A stretch of DNA of 64,000 nt from Rhodoferax sp. AJA081-3 (lineage in GTDB: Bacteria; Pseudomonadota; Gammaproteobacteria; Burkholderiales; Burkholderiaceae_C). The notes beneath the pieces were generated by a model that ran no database searches, was not told the DNA's origin, and was given only the letters and a program-made list of their open reading frames with translations. The translations under genes and the position numbers were made by a program. The stretch is taken from the NCBI RefSeq assembly GCF_017798165.1, contig NZ_CP059068.1:4960001-5024000 (forward strand). The letters are read 5' to 3'. Shown here one piece after another: positions 25,697 to 34,302 of this stretch; position 1 is the first letter of the stretch; every line of letters begins with the position of its first letter.

Positions 25697-26236
25697 TTAA
25701 AAAGACGAGCCCGGTCCACGCAGAAACTCCAGCTCTTGCGGCGTAGACACACGGCCCAGCAAGGCATTGCGGTGCGGGTAGCGGCCAAACTGGTCAATGA
25801 TGGCTTTGTGCCGCCGTTCATAGTCCAGCGTGCCTTCCATGCCCGGCTGGGCAAACAGGGCCATGGCCTGGGCGTGGATCAGGGGTGATTCACTGTGCAT
25901 GTACGGCATATAGGCAAAGACGCGGCGGGCGGGCTCCAGCACATAGTCCTGGCCGCTGGCCACCAGCTCTTGCGCCAGGGTGAGTGCCTGCGCATCCTGT
26001 GCAAAAGCGCCCGCCGTATCGCGGTAGACATTGCGCGAGAACTGATCCAGCACCACGATCTCCGCCAGGCGGCCCTGGGGTGTGGTGCGCCAGGTGAACA
26101 GCTCCCCCCGCGACGCAGCCTGCAAGACCATCCCAAAACGCTCCCGCATCTGGGTGTCCAGCGCCGCGTCTTTGGAGAAGCGTTGCTGGGCGCTGAGCTC
26201 CACAAACCAGAACTGGAGAATATCTTGTGCTTGCAT
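25697..26236 (-). CDS. DUF924 family protein
   Basis: The 179-residue helical protein matches DUF924 (TPR-like). It begins QAQDILQFWFVELSAQQRF, then ERFGMVLQAASRGEL, and the conserved VVLDQFSRNVYRDTAGAFAQD. A later stretch YMPYMHSESPLIHAQ completes the pattern. The function is unknown. I chose ATG 26236 because the family starts at this residue. The upstream frame to 26341 runs into the M3 peptidase gene and is not coding. It probably shares a transcript with the M3 peptidase gene 19 bases upstream. Confidence 0.88.
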   Translation of the reverse strand: MQAQDILQFWFVELSAQQRFSKDAALDTQMRERFGMVLQAASRGELFTWRTTPQGRLAEIVVLDQFSRNVYRDTAGAFAQDAQALTLAQELVASGQDYVLEPARRVFAYMPYMHSESPLIHAQAMALFAQPGMEGTLDYERRHKAIIDQFGRYPHRNALLGRVSTPQELEFLRGPGSSF

Positions 26237-26255
26237 CGTTCTGGCCCGCCTGTCT

Positions 26256-28124
26256 TTACTGCACGGTGGTCGGGTAGTGTTGCCCGACCCAGCGCTCAAA
26301 CTGCTGGCACATGGCCTGGTCGGATTCGCTGTTGTCGGCAATCAGCTCGGCACCGTGCACGATGCGGATGGTGGCATCCAGATCGGGCGCTGGCGCTGGT
26401 GGGTAACTGCGTGCCGTGGCGGCCGCCATCTTGGCCTGCGCCTCGGCCCAGGCCTCGTCCACGGTCTGGTTGCAGCTGTCGGCCAGGTACTTGGCGTTGA
26501 AGGGCTCGCCCGTCAGGCTGACCAAGGTGTCGTTGTGGCTGATGCTGTTGCCCCGTGCCCAGTAGTGTTGGGACAGCGCAGGGCCAATAGCTGGGTTGTC
26601 GGTCAGGTAACCGTAGGTGCGTTCGAAGAAGGCACGTGTCTGGTACACCGCCATATTGGCCAGCAAATAGCCGTGGTACGAGGCGGCCGACTCCTGGTTC
26701 AGCAAATGCGGAATCGCCAGCAGGGGGCGCGGGCCTACGGCCACACCCAGGATGCGCAGCTCGGTGGCGCGCGCCAAGGCCAGAACCGCGTCGGGCGTCA
26801 GTGCCTCGTCATCCATCTGGTACATCGCACGCTCAAAGTAAGGCACGACCAGAATGCTGCGCTCGCCAAAGGCTGCAAAGGGCTGGGTGGTCTTGATGCG
26901 GGCGTGGATCAGTGCATCGGGAATGGGTTCGCCCTTGGCGTTGTGGGCGTACCGTTTAAGCCAGTCGGCATCGTCCAGCAGGCTGTCGCAGAACATCGAC
27001 TGGGTTTCTGCATAGGCCATGGACGTGGGGGCAAACTCCTGCGAGAAGCAGGGTGAGTTTTGTGTCACATTGGCAAAGTGCGCGGCATGGCCACCTTCGT
27101 GGAACAGCGTGTTGATGGCGCGTGCGCCGCTGCCGATCTGGTCCGGCTTGGCATCGGCCGTAAAGTTGATCTGGCCTGCCACCCACTGCTGGTTGGCGTC
27201 GTAAAAGCTGGGAATCGGTCCGTGGCAGAAACCGTTCTGGTATTTGCCCTTGCGCTCCAGCAGGTCCAGCTGCATGGTGGCCCCGCGGTAGGCAATGCCC
27301 AGCTTGCGAAAGCTTTGCAACCAGCGCTCCAGGCCTTTGGCGAAGGATAGGTAGGGGTCAAACTGGCGGGTCACATCGCCGCTGACAAAGAAACGCAGGT
27401 TCCAGGGCTCGGTAGCCTTGGCGCCGTGGGTTTGCACCAGGTCGTTCAGCGCACGGGTGTTGGCCGCGCGGGTGCGTTCTTCGAAGTCGTCCAGGATGGT
27501 GAACAAATGGTCGGCCGACATCTGCTCGTTTTTGGCGACCTTGTAGTCAAAATAATTGGGGAACCCCTGTGCCTGGGCAAAGGCATTGCGCTTTTTGACA
27601 ATGTCCAAGAGGCCATTGGCCAGCACCCATTGCTCCAGCTGCATCAAGGCGTCGTGTGAAGTCTTGCGCGCCGCTTCGTTGGGGTTGCTGCCCATATTGG
27701 TGGACAACATGCTCAGCGTGGCGTCTTCCACGGTGCCGGCCTCGTTGGTGTGGCGCAGCACCAGTGCGCGGCGCTTGGCAAACAGGTCGGATTCCAGCTG
27801 GATCAGCTCGGCCATCATGGTGCGCGCGGCGTCGCTGTCGATGATGTTGCTCTCGAACAGCGCGAGCCAGCCCTTGAGACCGTGGCGCAGCGCGGCCGTG
27901 GCCTCGTCGGCATCGGTATCACCCAGGCTGGCCAGTGCCTTGCGCACGGTGGCCAGGCGGGCTGGGTCTGAGATGAAATTCTTGTAGGCCTCTTCGGCGC
28001 GGGCAAAACCAGCGTCGTCGCTGGAGACAGCCATGTAGGTGTCCCAGAACAGGTCTTCTTTGGTCTTGTGGACGGCGAGGTAGTCGGTGTTGAGGGTATC
28101 AAACACCGTGCGTGCGTTTTGCAT
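26256..28124 (-). CDS. M3-family zinc metallopeptidase
   Basis: The 622-residue protein is an M3 (thimet oligopeptidase/oligoendopeptidase-like) peptidase. The zinc motif is FHEGGHAAHFANV, i.e. HEGGH, near residue 350, with the third ligand expected in the YAETQSMFCDSL stretch about 30 residues later. The N-terminal half is mostly helical, and a long helical region follows. No signal peptide is seen, so it is cytoplasmic and likely degrades short peptides. ATG 28124 has a GGAGA ribosome site a few bases upstream. DUF924 follows on the same strand. Confidence 0.9.
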   Translation of the reverse strand: MQNARTVFDTLNTDYLAVHKTKEDLFWDTYMAVSSDDAGFARAEEAYKNFISDPARLATVRKALASLGDTDADEATAALRHGLKGWLALFESNIIDSDAARTMMAELIQLESDLFAKRRALVLRHTNEAGTVEDATLSMLSTNMGSNPNEAARKTSHDALMQLEQWVLANGLLDIVKKRNAFAQAQGFPNYFDYKVAKNEQMSADHLFTILDDFEERTRAANTRALNDLVQTHGAKATEPWNLRFFVSGDVTRQFDPYLSFAKGLERWLQSFRKLGIAYRGATMQLDLLERKGKYQNGFCHGPIPSFYDANQQWVAGQINFTADAKPDQIGSGARAINTLFHEGGHAAHFANVTQNSPCFSQEFAPTSMAYAETQSMFCDSLLDDADWLKRYAHNAKGEPIPDALIHARIKTTQPFAAFGERSILVVPYFERAMYQMDDEALTPDAVLALARATELRILGVAVGPRPLLAIPHLLNQESAASYHGYLLANMAVYQTRAFFERTYGYLTDNPAIGPALSQHYWARGNSISHNDTLVSLTGEPFNAKYLADSCNQTVDEAWAEAQAKMAAATARSYPPAPAPDLDATIRIVHGAELIADNSESDQAMCQQFERWVGQHYPTTVQ

Positions 28125-28156
28125 TGTTATCGGTCTCCTTATGGGGGAGACCGATT

Positions 28157-28208
28157 CTAAAACCTCGCCGATGCCCGTCGGCGAAACCGGGGTGTTGTGA
28201 CCCCGGTT
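28157..28208 (-). terminator. Two-stem terminator region after terC
   Basis: Two hairpins follow terC: AACCGGGGT / ACCCCGGTT (28185-28208), overlapping nothing coding, and CGCCGA / TCGGCG (28166-28183). On the minus strand the second is followed by AGGTTTTAG. The short T-run makes it a moderate intrinsic terminator. Confidence 0.65.
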
Positions 28209-28210
28209 GA

Positions 28211-28957
28211 TCAGGCGGCGTTGCGCAGCGCAGCACGTTTGGTGCGGGCGCGGATATTGAGGGCTTCCACACCCAACGAGAACAGCATGGCCACATACAC
28301 GTAGGCCTTGGGCACATGCACGTCAAACGCTTCGGCGATCAGCAGCGTACCCACCATGGTCAGGAAGGCCAGGGCCAACACCTTGATGGACGGGTGTTTG
28401 TCCACAAACTCGCCAATGGGCTTTGCGGCAAACATCATTACCGCAACCGACGCGATGACAGCGGCCACCATGACGCTGATCTGGTCCACCATGCCCACTG
28501 CAGTGATCACCGAGTCCAGCGAGAACACGATATCCACAATGCCAATCTGCACAATGGTTCCCCAAAACAGGGCGGCACCGGTCTTGGTGGTGGTTTCACC
28601 GGCTTTGACTTCATCGGACTCGTGGGCCTCTACCTCCATAAAAATCTCGTGCGAGGCTTTGTACAGCAGGAACAAGCCACCGCCCAGCAGAATCAGGTCA
28701 CGGCCACTGATCTCTTGCGCCATCACCGTGAACAGCGGGCTGGTCAGCGTCATCACCCAGGACAGGCTGAACAACAACGCTATACGCGACACCATTGCAA
28801 AGCCCAGGCCCAGGCGGCGTGCCACATCGCGGCGTTCGGGTGGCAGGCGGCCTACCAAAATGCTGATGAAAATGATGTTGTCAATGCCCAGCACAATTTC
28901 CAGTGCCGCCAACATGAAGAAGGCAATCCAGATGTTCGGATCAGTCAGAAGTTCCAT
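28211..28957 (-). CDS. TerC family integral membrane protein
   Basis: The 248-residue protein has about seven membrane helices. It carries TerC signatures: an early helix with EIVLGIDNIIFISILV and, in the second half, VDIVFSLDSVITAVGM. The paired acidic residues inside these two helices are the proposed metal-binding sites. The family exports metals such as manganese in relatives (Alx, MntX-type) or is tied to tellurite resistance. No tellurite operon is present, so metal homeostasis is more likely. Its promoter lies in the 144-base gap with the divergent TetR gene. Confidence 0.9.
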   Translation of the reverse strand: MELLTDPNIWIAFFMLAALEIVLGIDNIIFISILVGRLPPERRDVARRLGLGFAMVSRIALLFSLSWVMTLTSPLFTVMAQEISGRDLILLGGGLFLLYKASHEIFMEVEAHESDEVKAGETTTKTGAALFWGTIVQIGIVDIVFSLDSVITAVGMVDQISVMVAAVIASVAVMMFAAKPIGEFVDKHPSIKVLALAFLTMVGTLLIAEAFDVHVPKAYVYVAMLFSLGVEALNIRARTKRAALRNAA

Positions 28958-29064
28958 AGCAAACCCACGCGTATAAAGGGCGGGAGTCTAGCGCCACCAG
29001 GCGGTAAAGAGTATGAAACTGCGATCGGTGTCCTCAGCAGTTTTGAGGAATTACGCAATGTTTG

Positions 29065-29094
29065 TTGACTACCATCCAATTGGTAGGCTATAGT
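29065..29094 (+). promoter_or_regulatory. Promoter and operator of the TetR gene
   Basis: A -35 TTGACT (29065-29070) and -10 TATAGT (29089-29094) are separated by 18 bases. Between and over them lies the inverted repeat CTACC-N8-GGTAG (29069-29086). Transcription would start close to 29101, at the ATG itself, so the message may be leaderless. No ribosome site is visible. Autorepression is inferred. Confidence 0.65.
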
Positions 29095-29101
29095 TGCATC
29101 C

Positions 29102-29668
29102 ATGGACACTAAAGAACTGATCCTCTCCAGCGCCCAGCGCCTGGTACAGCAGCGCGGCTTCAACGGCTTTAGTTATGCCGATGTGGCGGACGAGGTGGGC
29201 ATCCGCAAGGCCAGCCTGCACCACCACTTTGCCAGCAAGGTGGACCTGGGTGTGGCCCTGGTCGAAGCCTATGCGGCGCAGTTTGACCAGGCCTTGGCTG
29301 ACATAGAGCGGCGTGACACCACGGCGCTGGCCAAGTTGAAAGACTATGTGGCGATCTACCGCGCCACACTGCAAAGTGACCGCCTGTGTATGTGCGGCAT
29401 GCTGGCCACCGAGGCGCTGACGCTGGACGACGCCATGTTGCCCCGGTTGCAGCGGTTTTTTGCCCGCAACACCGAGTGGCTGGCCCAGTTGTTGGCCGAG
29501 GGGCGCTCACAGGGTGTGTTGGTGTTTGACGGCGCAGCGGCAGACCATGCGCGTGCGGCCCTGTCCATGTTGCAAGGCGCGTCCCTGGTGTGCCGCTCCA
29601 GCAACGACATGGATGCGTTTGACCGCACAACGGCAATTTTGATCAATGGTTTTATGAGGAAGGGCTGA
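29102..29668 (+). CDS. TetR/AcrR family transcriptional regulator
   Basis: The 188-residue protein has an N-terminal helix-turn-helix: [30 protein letters not shown], then [16 protein letters not shown] with the family-typical HHF recognition helix. A helical ligand domain of about 130 residues with a CMCG cysteine pair and RLCM core follows. It is probably the repressor of itself and of the SDR gene 50 bases downstream, since both have GGTAGG-type inverted repeats upstream. The cysteines (CMCG near residue 98) could sense an electrophile, as in NemR. That is an inference. Confidence 0.88.
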   Translation: MDTKELILSSAQRLVQQRGFNGFSYADVADEVGIRKASLHHHFASKVDLGVALVEAYAAQFDQALADIERRDTTALAKLKDYVAIYRATLQSDRLCMCGMLATEALTLDDAMLPRLQRFFARNTEWLAQLLAEGRSQGVLVFDGAAADHARAALSMLQGASLVCRSSNDMDAFDRTTAILINGFMRKG

Positions 29669-29691
29669 CCTTTTTTTTTGGCCCAAAAGAC

Positions 29692-29707
29692 TACCTACTG
29701 GTAGGTA
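29692..29707 (+). promoter_or_regulatory. Operator upstream of the SDR gene
   Basis: A perfect inverted repeat, TACCTAC-TG-GTAGGTA, lies directly before the ribosome site of the SDR gene. TGGTAGG-TATAG here matches TGGTAGGC-TATAG in the TetR promoter apart from one base. Repression by the neighbouring TetR protein is likely. Confidence 0.6.
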
Positions 29708-29718
29708 TAGGAGTGAAT

Positions 29719-30486
29719 ATGCATCAGGATTTTTCGGGTAAGAACGCATTGGTGATCGGTGGCTCCAGTGGAATAGGCCGCGCGGTGGCCCACCGCTTGG
29801 CGGACGCTGGCGCGCAGGTGCTGGTAGTGGGGCGCAGTGCGCAAAAGCTGGCACGCAGTGCCGCCGAGCGTGAGGCATCCATCCACACCCTGCAGGCCGA
29901 CATCACCACACCCGATGGTATGCGTGCCTTGACCGATGCGGTGCAGACACGCAGCAAACCGTTTGACCTGCTGGTTAATGCGGCCGGCGTGTTTTCACCC
30001 AAGGCATTTCTGGACCACAGCGAGGCGGATTACGACAGCTACCTCGCCATCAGCAAAGCCTTGTTCTTTGCGACCCAGGCCGTGGCGCGGCGCATGGTGC
30101 CAAGCAAACGGGGTGCGATTGTGAACATTGGATCGATGTGGGCGCAGCAGGCCATTCTGGCCACACCGTCCTCGGCCTATTCCATGGCCAAGGCCGGTAT
30201 CCATGCGCTGACCCAGCACCTGGCGCTGGAGCTGGGTGTGCACCACATCCGTGTGAATGCCGTGGCACCAGCGGTTGTGGACACACCGGTGTATGACAGT
30301 TTTGTACCCCGTGAACAGCACGATGCGGTTCTGGCCAGCTTCAACGCCTTCCACCCGCTGGGGCGTATTGGCCAGCCCGATGATGTGGCGACCGTGGTGG
30401 CCTTCTTGCTGTCGGACAAGTCCAGTTGGGTGACCGGCGCCGTGTGGAATGTGGACGGCGGTGTGATGGCAGGTCGTAATAGTTAA
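29719..30486 (+). CDS. SDR family oxidoreductase
   Basis: The 255-residue classical short-chain dehydrogenase has the TGxxxGxG equivalent [10 protein letters not shown] near residue 15. Further motifs are VVGRS at the end of strand 2, DITTPDG, NAAGVF, the catalytic serine in NIGSMWA, and Y-x3-K in YSMAK, followed by [10 protein letters not shown]. The residues after strand 2 (RSAQK) suggest NADPH. The GGAG at 29710 precedes ATG 29719; GTG 29713 is an alternative. The TetR gene and the operator just upstream suggest induction by its substrate, perhaps a reactive carbonyl. The substrate is unknown. Confidence 0.87.
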   Translation: MHQDFSGKNALVIGGSSGIGRAVAHRLADAGAQVLVVGRSAQKLARSAAEREASIHTLQADITTPDGMRALTDAVQTRSKPFDLLVNAAGVFSPKAFLDHSEADYDSYLAISKALFFATQAVARRMVPSKRGAIVNIGSMWAQQAILATPSSAYSMAKAGIHALTQHLALELGVHHIRVNAVAPAVVDTPVYDSFVPREQHDAVLASFNAFHPLGRIGQPDDVATVVAFLLSDKSSWVTGAVWNVDGGVMAGRNS

Positions 30487-31397
30487 GGTAGGGCTGTAAC
30501 GGTATCGTCTGCGCCCGGCTGGCAACCAGGCGTAATCGGCTCCCAGCCGCGGCGCACCACGATGTGCTGCGGCGTGTAACACAGCTCGATGCGGGTGGCC
30601 TGGGGAAGGCGTTGTTGAACGAAGGCCTCAATCGACGCCGGCATGCTGACCTGGTACTGCGCATCGATGATGTTCTGCTCCGGGTGGTCGTCGGTGTGTA
30701 GCCAGGGCAGCAAGCCGGCCAGCCAGGCCAGTGGCCCCCAGCCCAGGCTGAAGCTGCTGGGCTGGTAATGCTGGTCGCGCAGCCAGCCCTGTGCCTGGCC
30801 CCGTGCGTCGCCTTCAGGCGCCAACGCGCCCCAGGCATGGGCCATCAGCTCGGCCAGCCACTGGTTGCAGTTCTGGTAACGCTGGCCAAAGGCATAAGCG
30901 TTGGCGCTGTAGGTGGAGCCCAGCAGGCGCAGGGCCTGGTGGTCGTTGAGGGCGGTGTGCTCCAGCGCCTGCGCGGCGTCGGGGGGTAGCAGCACGATGG
31001 AGACATAACCTTCAGCCGGGTCCAGTGCACCCATCACAAAGCCCGTCATGCCCTGGTCAAAAATGCGCGGGCGTTTCTCGTCACAGGCGTAGTACAGCTG
31101 CCGCACCGACCAGGGGATGCTTGGGCTGGCCTTGAGGCTCACACCGGCATGTGAATAGCGGTGGCCTAAGCGCTGCAGTGCCAGGCCCGAGCGCGACACG
31201 ATGGCCACGCTGTGGCCCGAGCGCTCCAGCTCGGCCTTGACCACAGCTGCCACCTGTATCAGGCGGTCTTGTGCGGCTGCATTGGGTTCAGTCTGGCCCT
31301 GGCAGTAGTTGAGCGAGCCCGACCACGCGGCCGTTGCACCCCAGGCACAGGCCAGCGCCAGCACCACACGGCGTGCGGTGTGCCCACCCCCGGGCAA
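30483..31397 (-). CDS. DUF2145 family exported protein
   Basis: The protein has about 304 residues and matches DUF2145. After a signal peptide ([19 protein letters not shown]) it has a SLNYCQGQ region, [26 protein letters not shown], and [13 protein letters not shown] near residue 120, then [17 protein letters not shown]. The RYSHAG and NCNQ motifs contain H, N and C in a pattern like a papain-type (NlpC/P60-like) fold, but that is only an observation. I chose TTG 31397, 4 bases after the upstream stop, because it supplies the arginines of the signal peptide; GTG 31367 is the alternative. It forms an operon with the next gene. Confidence 0.78.
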   Translation of the reverse strand: MPGGGHTARRVVLALACAWGATAAWSGSLNYCQGQTEPNAAAQDRLIQVAAVVKAELERSGHSVAIVSRSGLALQRLGHRYSHAGVSLKASPSIPWSVRQLYYACDEKRPRIFDQGMTGFVMGALDPAEGYVSIVLLPPDAAQALEHTALNDHQALRLLGSTYSANAYAFGQRYQNCNQWLAELMAHAWGALAPEGDARGQAQGWLRDQHYQPSSFSLGWGPLAWLAGLLPWLHTDDHPEQNIIDAQYQVSMPASIEAFVQQRLPQATRIELCYTPQHIVVRRGWEPITPGCQPGADDTVTALP

Positions 31398-31398
31398 G

Positions 31399-31887
31399 TT
31401 ACACGCCAAGCGGGCGGCTCTCCAGCTCACCAAACCAGGCGTCGTCCAGCACCAGGAAGAAGGGTGTGGTGGCATTGCCAGCCACTGGGGTGGTGGCAAA
31501 CGCGACACCATAGGGGCGGTGCTCGGCCGATACAACCTGTCCCACCGCCAATTGCCCACGTTCTGCGGCTTGGCGCGGCAACAGCAAGACGATTTCGCCG
31601 GATGGACGGGTGCCCGGGGTTGTGTCTACCGCCTGCAACCGCAGGCGCAGCATGTCGGGCTGCTGGGCCAATGCCACCATCTCCACCACGGTGTAGGGGC
31701 CTTGCGCCACTTTGTCCTTGGTGGACGAGCTGTTGCTGGATTTCTCGACCGAGGTGGATGAACTGCCAATGGATGTGGAGGCCGCGCTGGATGCCGACGA
31801 TGTGCTGTCAGCCAGCACCGGAACGGCGGCCAGTGACAGGGCCAAGGCGCTGACCAGGGGGCGGGCGGTTTTCAGAAGGTGTTGCAT
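31399..31887 (-). CDS. Hypothetical exported Ser/Thr-rich protein
   Basis: The 162-residue protein has a clear signal peptide (cleavage after VPVLAD). A Ser/Thr linker of about 35 residues follows, then a small strand-rich domain starting with GPYTVVEMVALAQQP and containing RLRLQAVDTTPGTRPSGEIVLLLP, and an end with FFLVLDDAWFGELES. No family is recognised. The DUF2145 start follows its stop by one base, so the two exported proteins probably act together. ATG 31887 starts the signal peptide; the frame before it to 32013 is not coding. Confidence 0.78.
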   Translation of the reverse strand: MQHLLKTARPLVSALALSLAAVPVLADSTSSASSAASTSIGSSSTSVEKSSNSSSTKDKVAQGPYTVVEMVALAQQPDMLRLRLQAVDTTPGTRPSGEIVLLLPRQAAERGQLAVGQVVSAEHRPYGVAFATTPVAGNATTPFFLVLDDAWFGELESRPLGV

Positions 31888-32074
31888 GGACGGTGCGCTA
31901 AAGGGTGGGGACAAAAAAGTGGAGCGACAAGTTGGCAGAAAGCATAGCCGCAAATCGCGCACAGCCCGCAATGTGTGTTGTGGCACAGACCCCAAACCCG
32001 CAGAAACATACATTGGCCCTGTAGCGCATCACCCCGGTGCTTGTGCTGCTTCTTACAACTGAAAGGACTCTCTC

Positions 32075-32533
32075 ATGAATGACACCACCTTATCCCCCAG
32101 CGACGTCATCGACACCCTGAACGGCCTGATCGAACTCAGCCGTGATGGTCAACATGGCTACGAGGAAGCTGCCCAAAAGATCGACTCACCCGATACCAAA
32201 ACCTTCTGCCTGGAGCAAAGCCGCCAGCGCGCACACTTTGTGGGCGAGCTGCAAACCCTGGTCCATGTCTTGGGTGACGAGCCCGACAACACCGGCACCC
32301 TCACCGGTGCACTGCGCCGCGGTTGGATGGATCTGAAGTCGGCCCTGGGCGGCGGTGACCATGCCATCCTGGTGGTGGTCGAATCCAGTGAAGACCAGGC
32401 CGTGCGCGAGTACCAGAAGGCGCTGACCAAAACCCTGCCCGCCGATGTGCGCGAAATCGTCCAGCGCCAAAGCTACAGCGTCAAACAAGCCCACGACACC
32501 ATCCACGTGATGCGTGACCGCCTGGCGATCTAG
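32075..32533 (+). CDS. PA2169-family four-helix-bundle protein (DUF2383)
   Basis: The 152-residue protein is a ferritin-like four-helix bundle of the DUF2383/PA2169 family. It begins with VIDTLNGLIELSRDGQHGYEEAAQKI, then CLEQSRQRAHFVGELQTLV, and VVVESSEDQAVREYQKAL in the third helix, with a final helix YSVKQAHDTIHVMRDRL. The E and H residues on these helices can bind metal. The role is not established; relatives are linked to stress. An AAAGGA ribosome site lies 12 bases before the ATG. A repeat copy follows. Confidence 0.9.
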   Translation: MNDTTLSPSDVIDTLNGLIELSRDGQHGYEEAAQKIDSPDTKTFCLEQSRQRAHFVGELQTLVHVLGDEPDNTGTLTGALRRGWMDLKSALGGGDHAILVVVESSEDQAVREYQKALTKTLPADVREIVQRQSYSVKQAHDTIHVMRDRLAI

Positions 32534-32561
32534 GCGCTGTACCGGGGGGTATATAAGCCAA

Positions 32562-32614
32562 ATTGGCCTCTAGCCCCCGTAAAATATGCTTCTGTAGCTA
32601 CTAAAACAGTAGCG
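32562..32614 (+). repeat. Dispersed repeat, copy 5, at the stop codon of the C13 peptidase gene
   Basis: It reads ATTGGCCTCTAGCCCCCGT, AAAATATGCT, then the hairpin GCTACT-AAAAC-AGTAGC (6-bp stem). It ends at the base beside the minus-strand peptidase stop codon. Confidence 0.92.
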
Positions 32615-34117
32615 TCATTTGCCAGAGGCCGGGTGGCGCTGCTGCAGCTCACGCTCCAGAGTGGCCAGCACCGGCCGAATGTCCTTGCCCACCGCGATTT
32701 GCGGGTTGGAGAAACCGTCGTCCTTCTTGCCCTCAATCTCGCGCTGCTGGATGATGGGCACCGCCGCGGCGAAGGCCTGTTCAAACGAATGGGTCTTGCG
32801 TAACTGCTCGTCGAACAATGCGCGGCCAAAGAAGGTGAGCTCGGACCGGCTGCCACAGCCATAGGAGGTGTGGGTGGCATCGGCTGCGGTCATCACCAGC
32901 GTGTTGTCGCTGGACAAGGGCTCTATCCAACCACCCGCATAACAGGCCGACACGGCCAGCACACGGTTGCGCACGCCCACTTCGTCCAGCATGCTGCGCA
33001 GCATTTGCGGTGTCAGTTCCGCCACTTCCAGTGGCCAGTGCTGCGTGGCGAGTTGGAAGTCGGCCCCGCCGTGGGAACTGAGGTAGACCACCAGCACATC
33101 GTTTTCGCGGTCCATGCGCGCGGCCAGGGCCTGCAGGCTGGCGCGCAGATTCTGGTTGGTGGCCCAGGGGATGCTGTCCGTCACCGAGGGGTGGTTGACC
33201 AGTTGCACAACATGGCCCTCTGCGCCAAAACGCGCTTGCAACACATCCGCCACCATGGCGCTTTCGCGTACAAACACGGTTTGCGCATAGGGCGCATAGA
33301 CCAGGCCAAACACATTGGTGTGGCCCGCCTGCCGGGGCGTAATGGCGGCCAGGGTCTGTGCCAGCAGGGCTTGCTGGTCGGCAAAGACGTCCTGGCTGAG
33401 CGTGAGTGTGGTGGCGGCGTCCGCCGCATCAGCCGATTCCTGCTCGGCGTAGTTGGGCTGCCAGGGGCGGCTGTCAATGTAGGCGCTGCCAAAGGCCTCG
33501 ATCAGCAGCACACCCACGATGGTGGCTGTCTGCGCCCAGCGTGATGGGATCAGCGCCTCGGTCACCCGCCACGCCACCAGCATGATCCACACCCACACTG
33601 CGCCATAGATCAGCCAGGCCAGCCAGGTGCCGTCCAGCCACCAGGCGGGCATCAGCTCGCGCGCGGCCAAGGCGCTGATCAGTACAGCGACCGCGCCCAT
33701 AGGCAGGCCCGAGATGGTCCACAGTGCAAACCAGGTGGGCACCGGCGCAGGGTGGGCCTGGGGTGGGCGCAGACCGCTCAGGCAGGCCCACACCAGAAAC
33801 AGCACAAAACCGACGGTGCTCAAGGGATACAGCCAACCCGCCAGATGGAAGCTGGCCGCACCGGGCACCTCCAGTCGGGACATGCCCACCTGCGCTGCAC
33901 CCGCCAGGGTCACCAGCCAGAACAACTGCCACGGGCTGGGTGCTGCGCGGCCAATGTTGGCCGGCAGGCACAGGGCCGCACGCAGCCCGGCGGTTATCCA
34001 GTGGAGCAGGCCCAAGCGCTCGGGCGATGGGGGTGCAGGCTGCTCTTGTGCGGGTGGTTCGGCCGTGGGCGGTGAGGATGCGTCGTGTAGTGGCGATTCG
34101 TCGGAAGGGGCGTGCAT
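32615..34117 (-). CDS. Membrane-anchored C13 (legumain-like) cysteine peptidase
   Basis: The 500-residue protein has a Pro/Glu-rich start and five hydrophobic helices (roughly residues 60-230). A C-terminal caspase-like C13 domain follows. The catalytic histidine is in VVYLSSHGGADF (near residue 355), and the catalytic cysteine in LAVSACYAGGWIEP. The neighbouring TAADATHTSYGC stretch fits the family. The peptidase part should lie outside or inside the inner membrane depending on topology, which I cannot decide. ATG 34117 was chosen; the open frame to 34210 runs into a repeat copy. Substrates are unknown. Confidence 0.88.
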   Translation of the reverse strand: MHAPSDESPLHDASSPPTAEPPAQEQPAPPSPERLGLLHWITAGLRAALCLPANIGRAAPSPWQLFWLVTLAGAAQVGMSRLEVPGAASFHLAGWLYPLSTVGFVLFLVWACLSGLRPPQAHPAPVPTWFALWTISGLPMGAVAVLISALAARELMPAWWLDGTWLAWLIYGAVWVWIMLVAWRVTEALIPSRWAQTATIVGVLLIEAFGSAYIDSRPWQPNYAEQESADAADAATTLTLSQDVFADQQALLAQTLAAITPRQAGHTNVFGLVYAPYAQTVFVRESAMVADVLQARFGAEGHVVQLVNHPSVTDSIPWATNQNLRASLQALAARMDRENDVLVVYLSSHGGADFQLATQHWPLEVAELTPQMLRSMLDEVGVRNRVLAVSACYAGGWIEPLSSDNTLVMTAADATHTSYGCGSRSELTFFGRALFDEQLRKTHSFEQAFAAAVPIIQQREIEGKKDDGFSNPQIAVGKDIRPVLATLERELQQRHPASGK

Positions 34118-34161
34118 GGTGCGGGGATCAGATGGAGGCAGGGTCGGGTGCTTTAAGGAAA

Positions 34162-34213
34162 ATTGGCCTCTAGCCCCCGTCGGATATAGCAGTATAACTA
34201 TCAAAAGCATAGC
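34162..34213 (+). repeat. Dispersed repeat, copy 6, between divergent genes
   Basis: It reads ATTGGCCTCTAGCCCCCGT, CGGATATAGC, then the hairpin CTAT-CAAAAGC-ATAG. It lies between the C13 peptidase start and the DUF3597 gene. Read backwards it is open and encodes a false N-terminal extension (motif PTGARGQ) of the peptidase frame. Confidence 0.9.
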
Positions 34214-34302
34214 AAACCTGGGGCGGTTTCATGGGTGTCATCCATAACAGGTAGGATGGTTGCGGACACCCGTCTATCAACCCATCCAACCAGGGACTCA
34301 CC

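Noticed and set aside
29671..29679. A run of nine T after the TetR gene as a terminator
   Set aside because: No GC stem precedes it, so it is not an intrinsic terminator.
34118..34210. N-terminal extension of the C13 peptidase
   Set aside because: The extra codons are the dispersed repeat read backwards (PTGARGQ). The gene starts at 34117.
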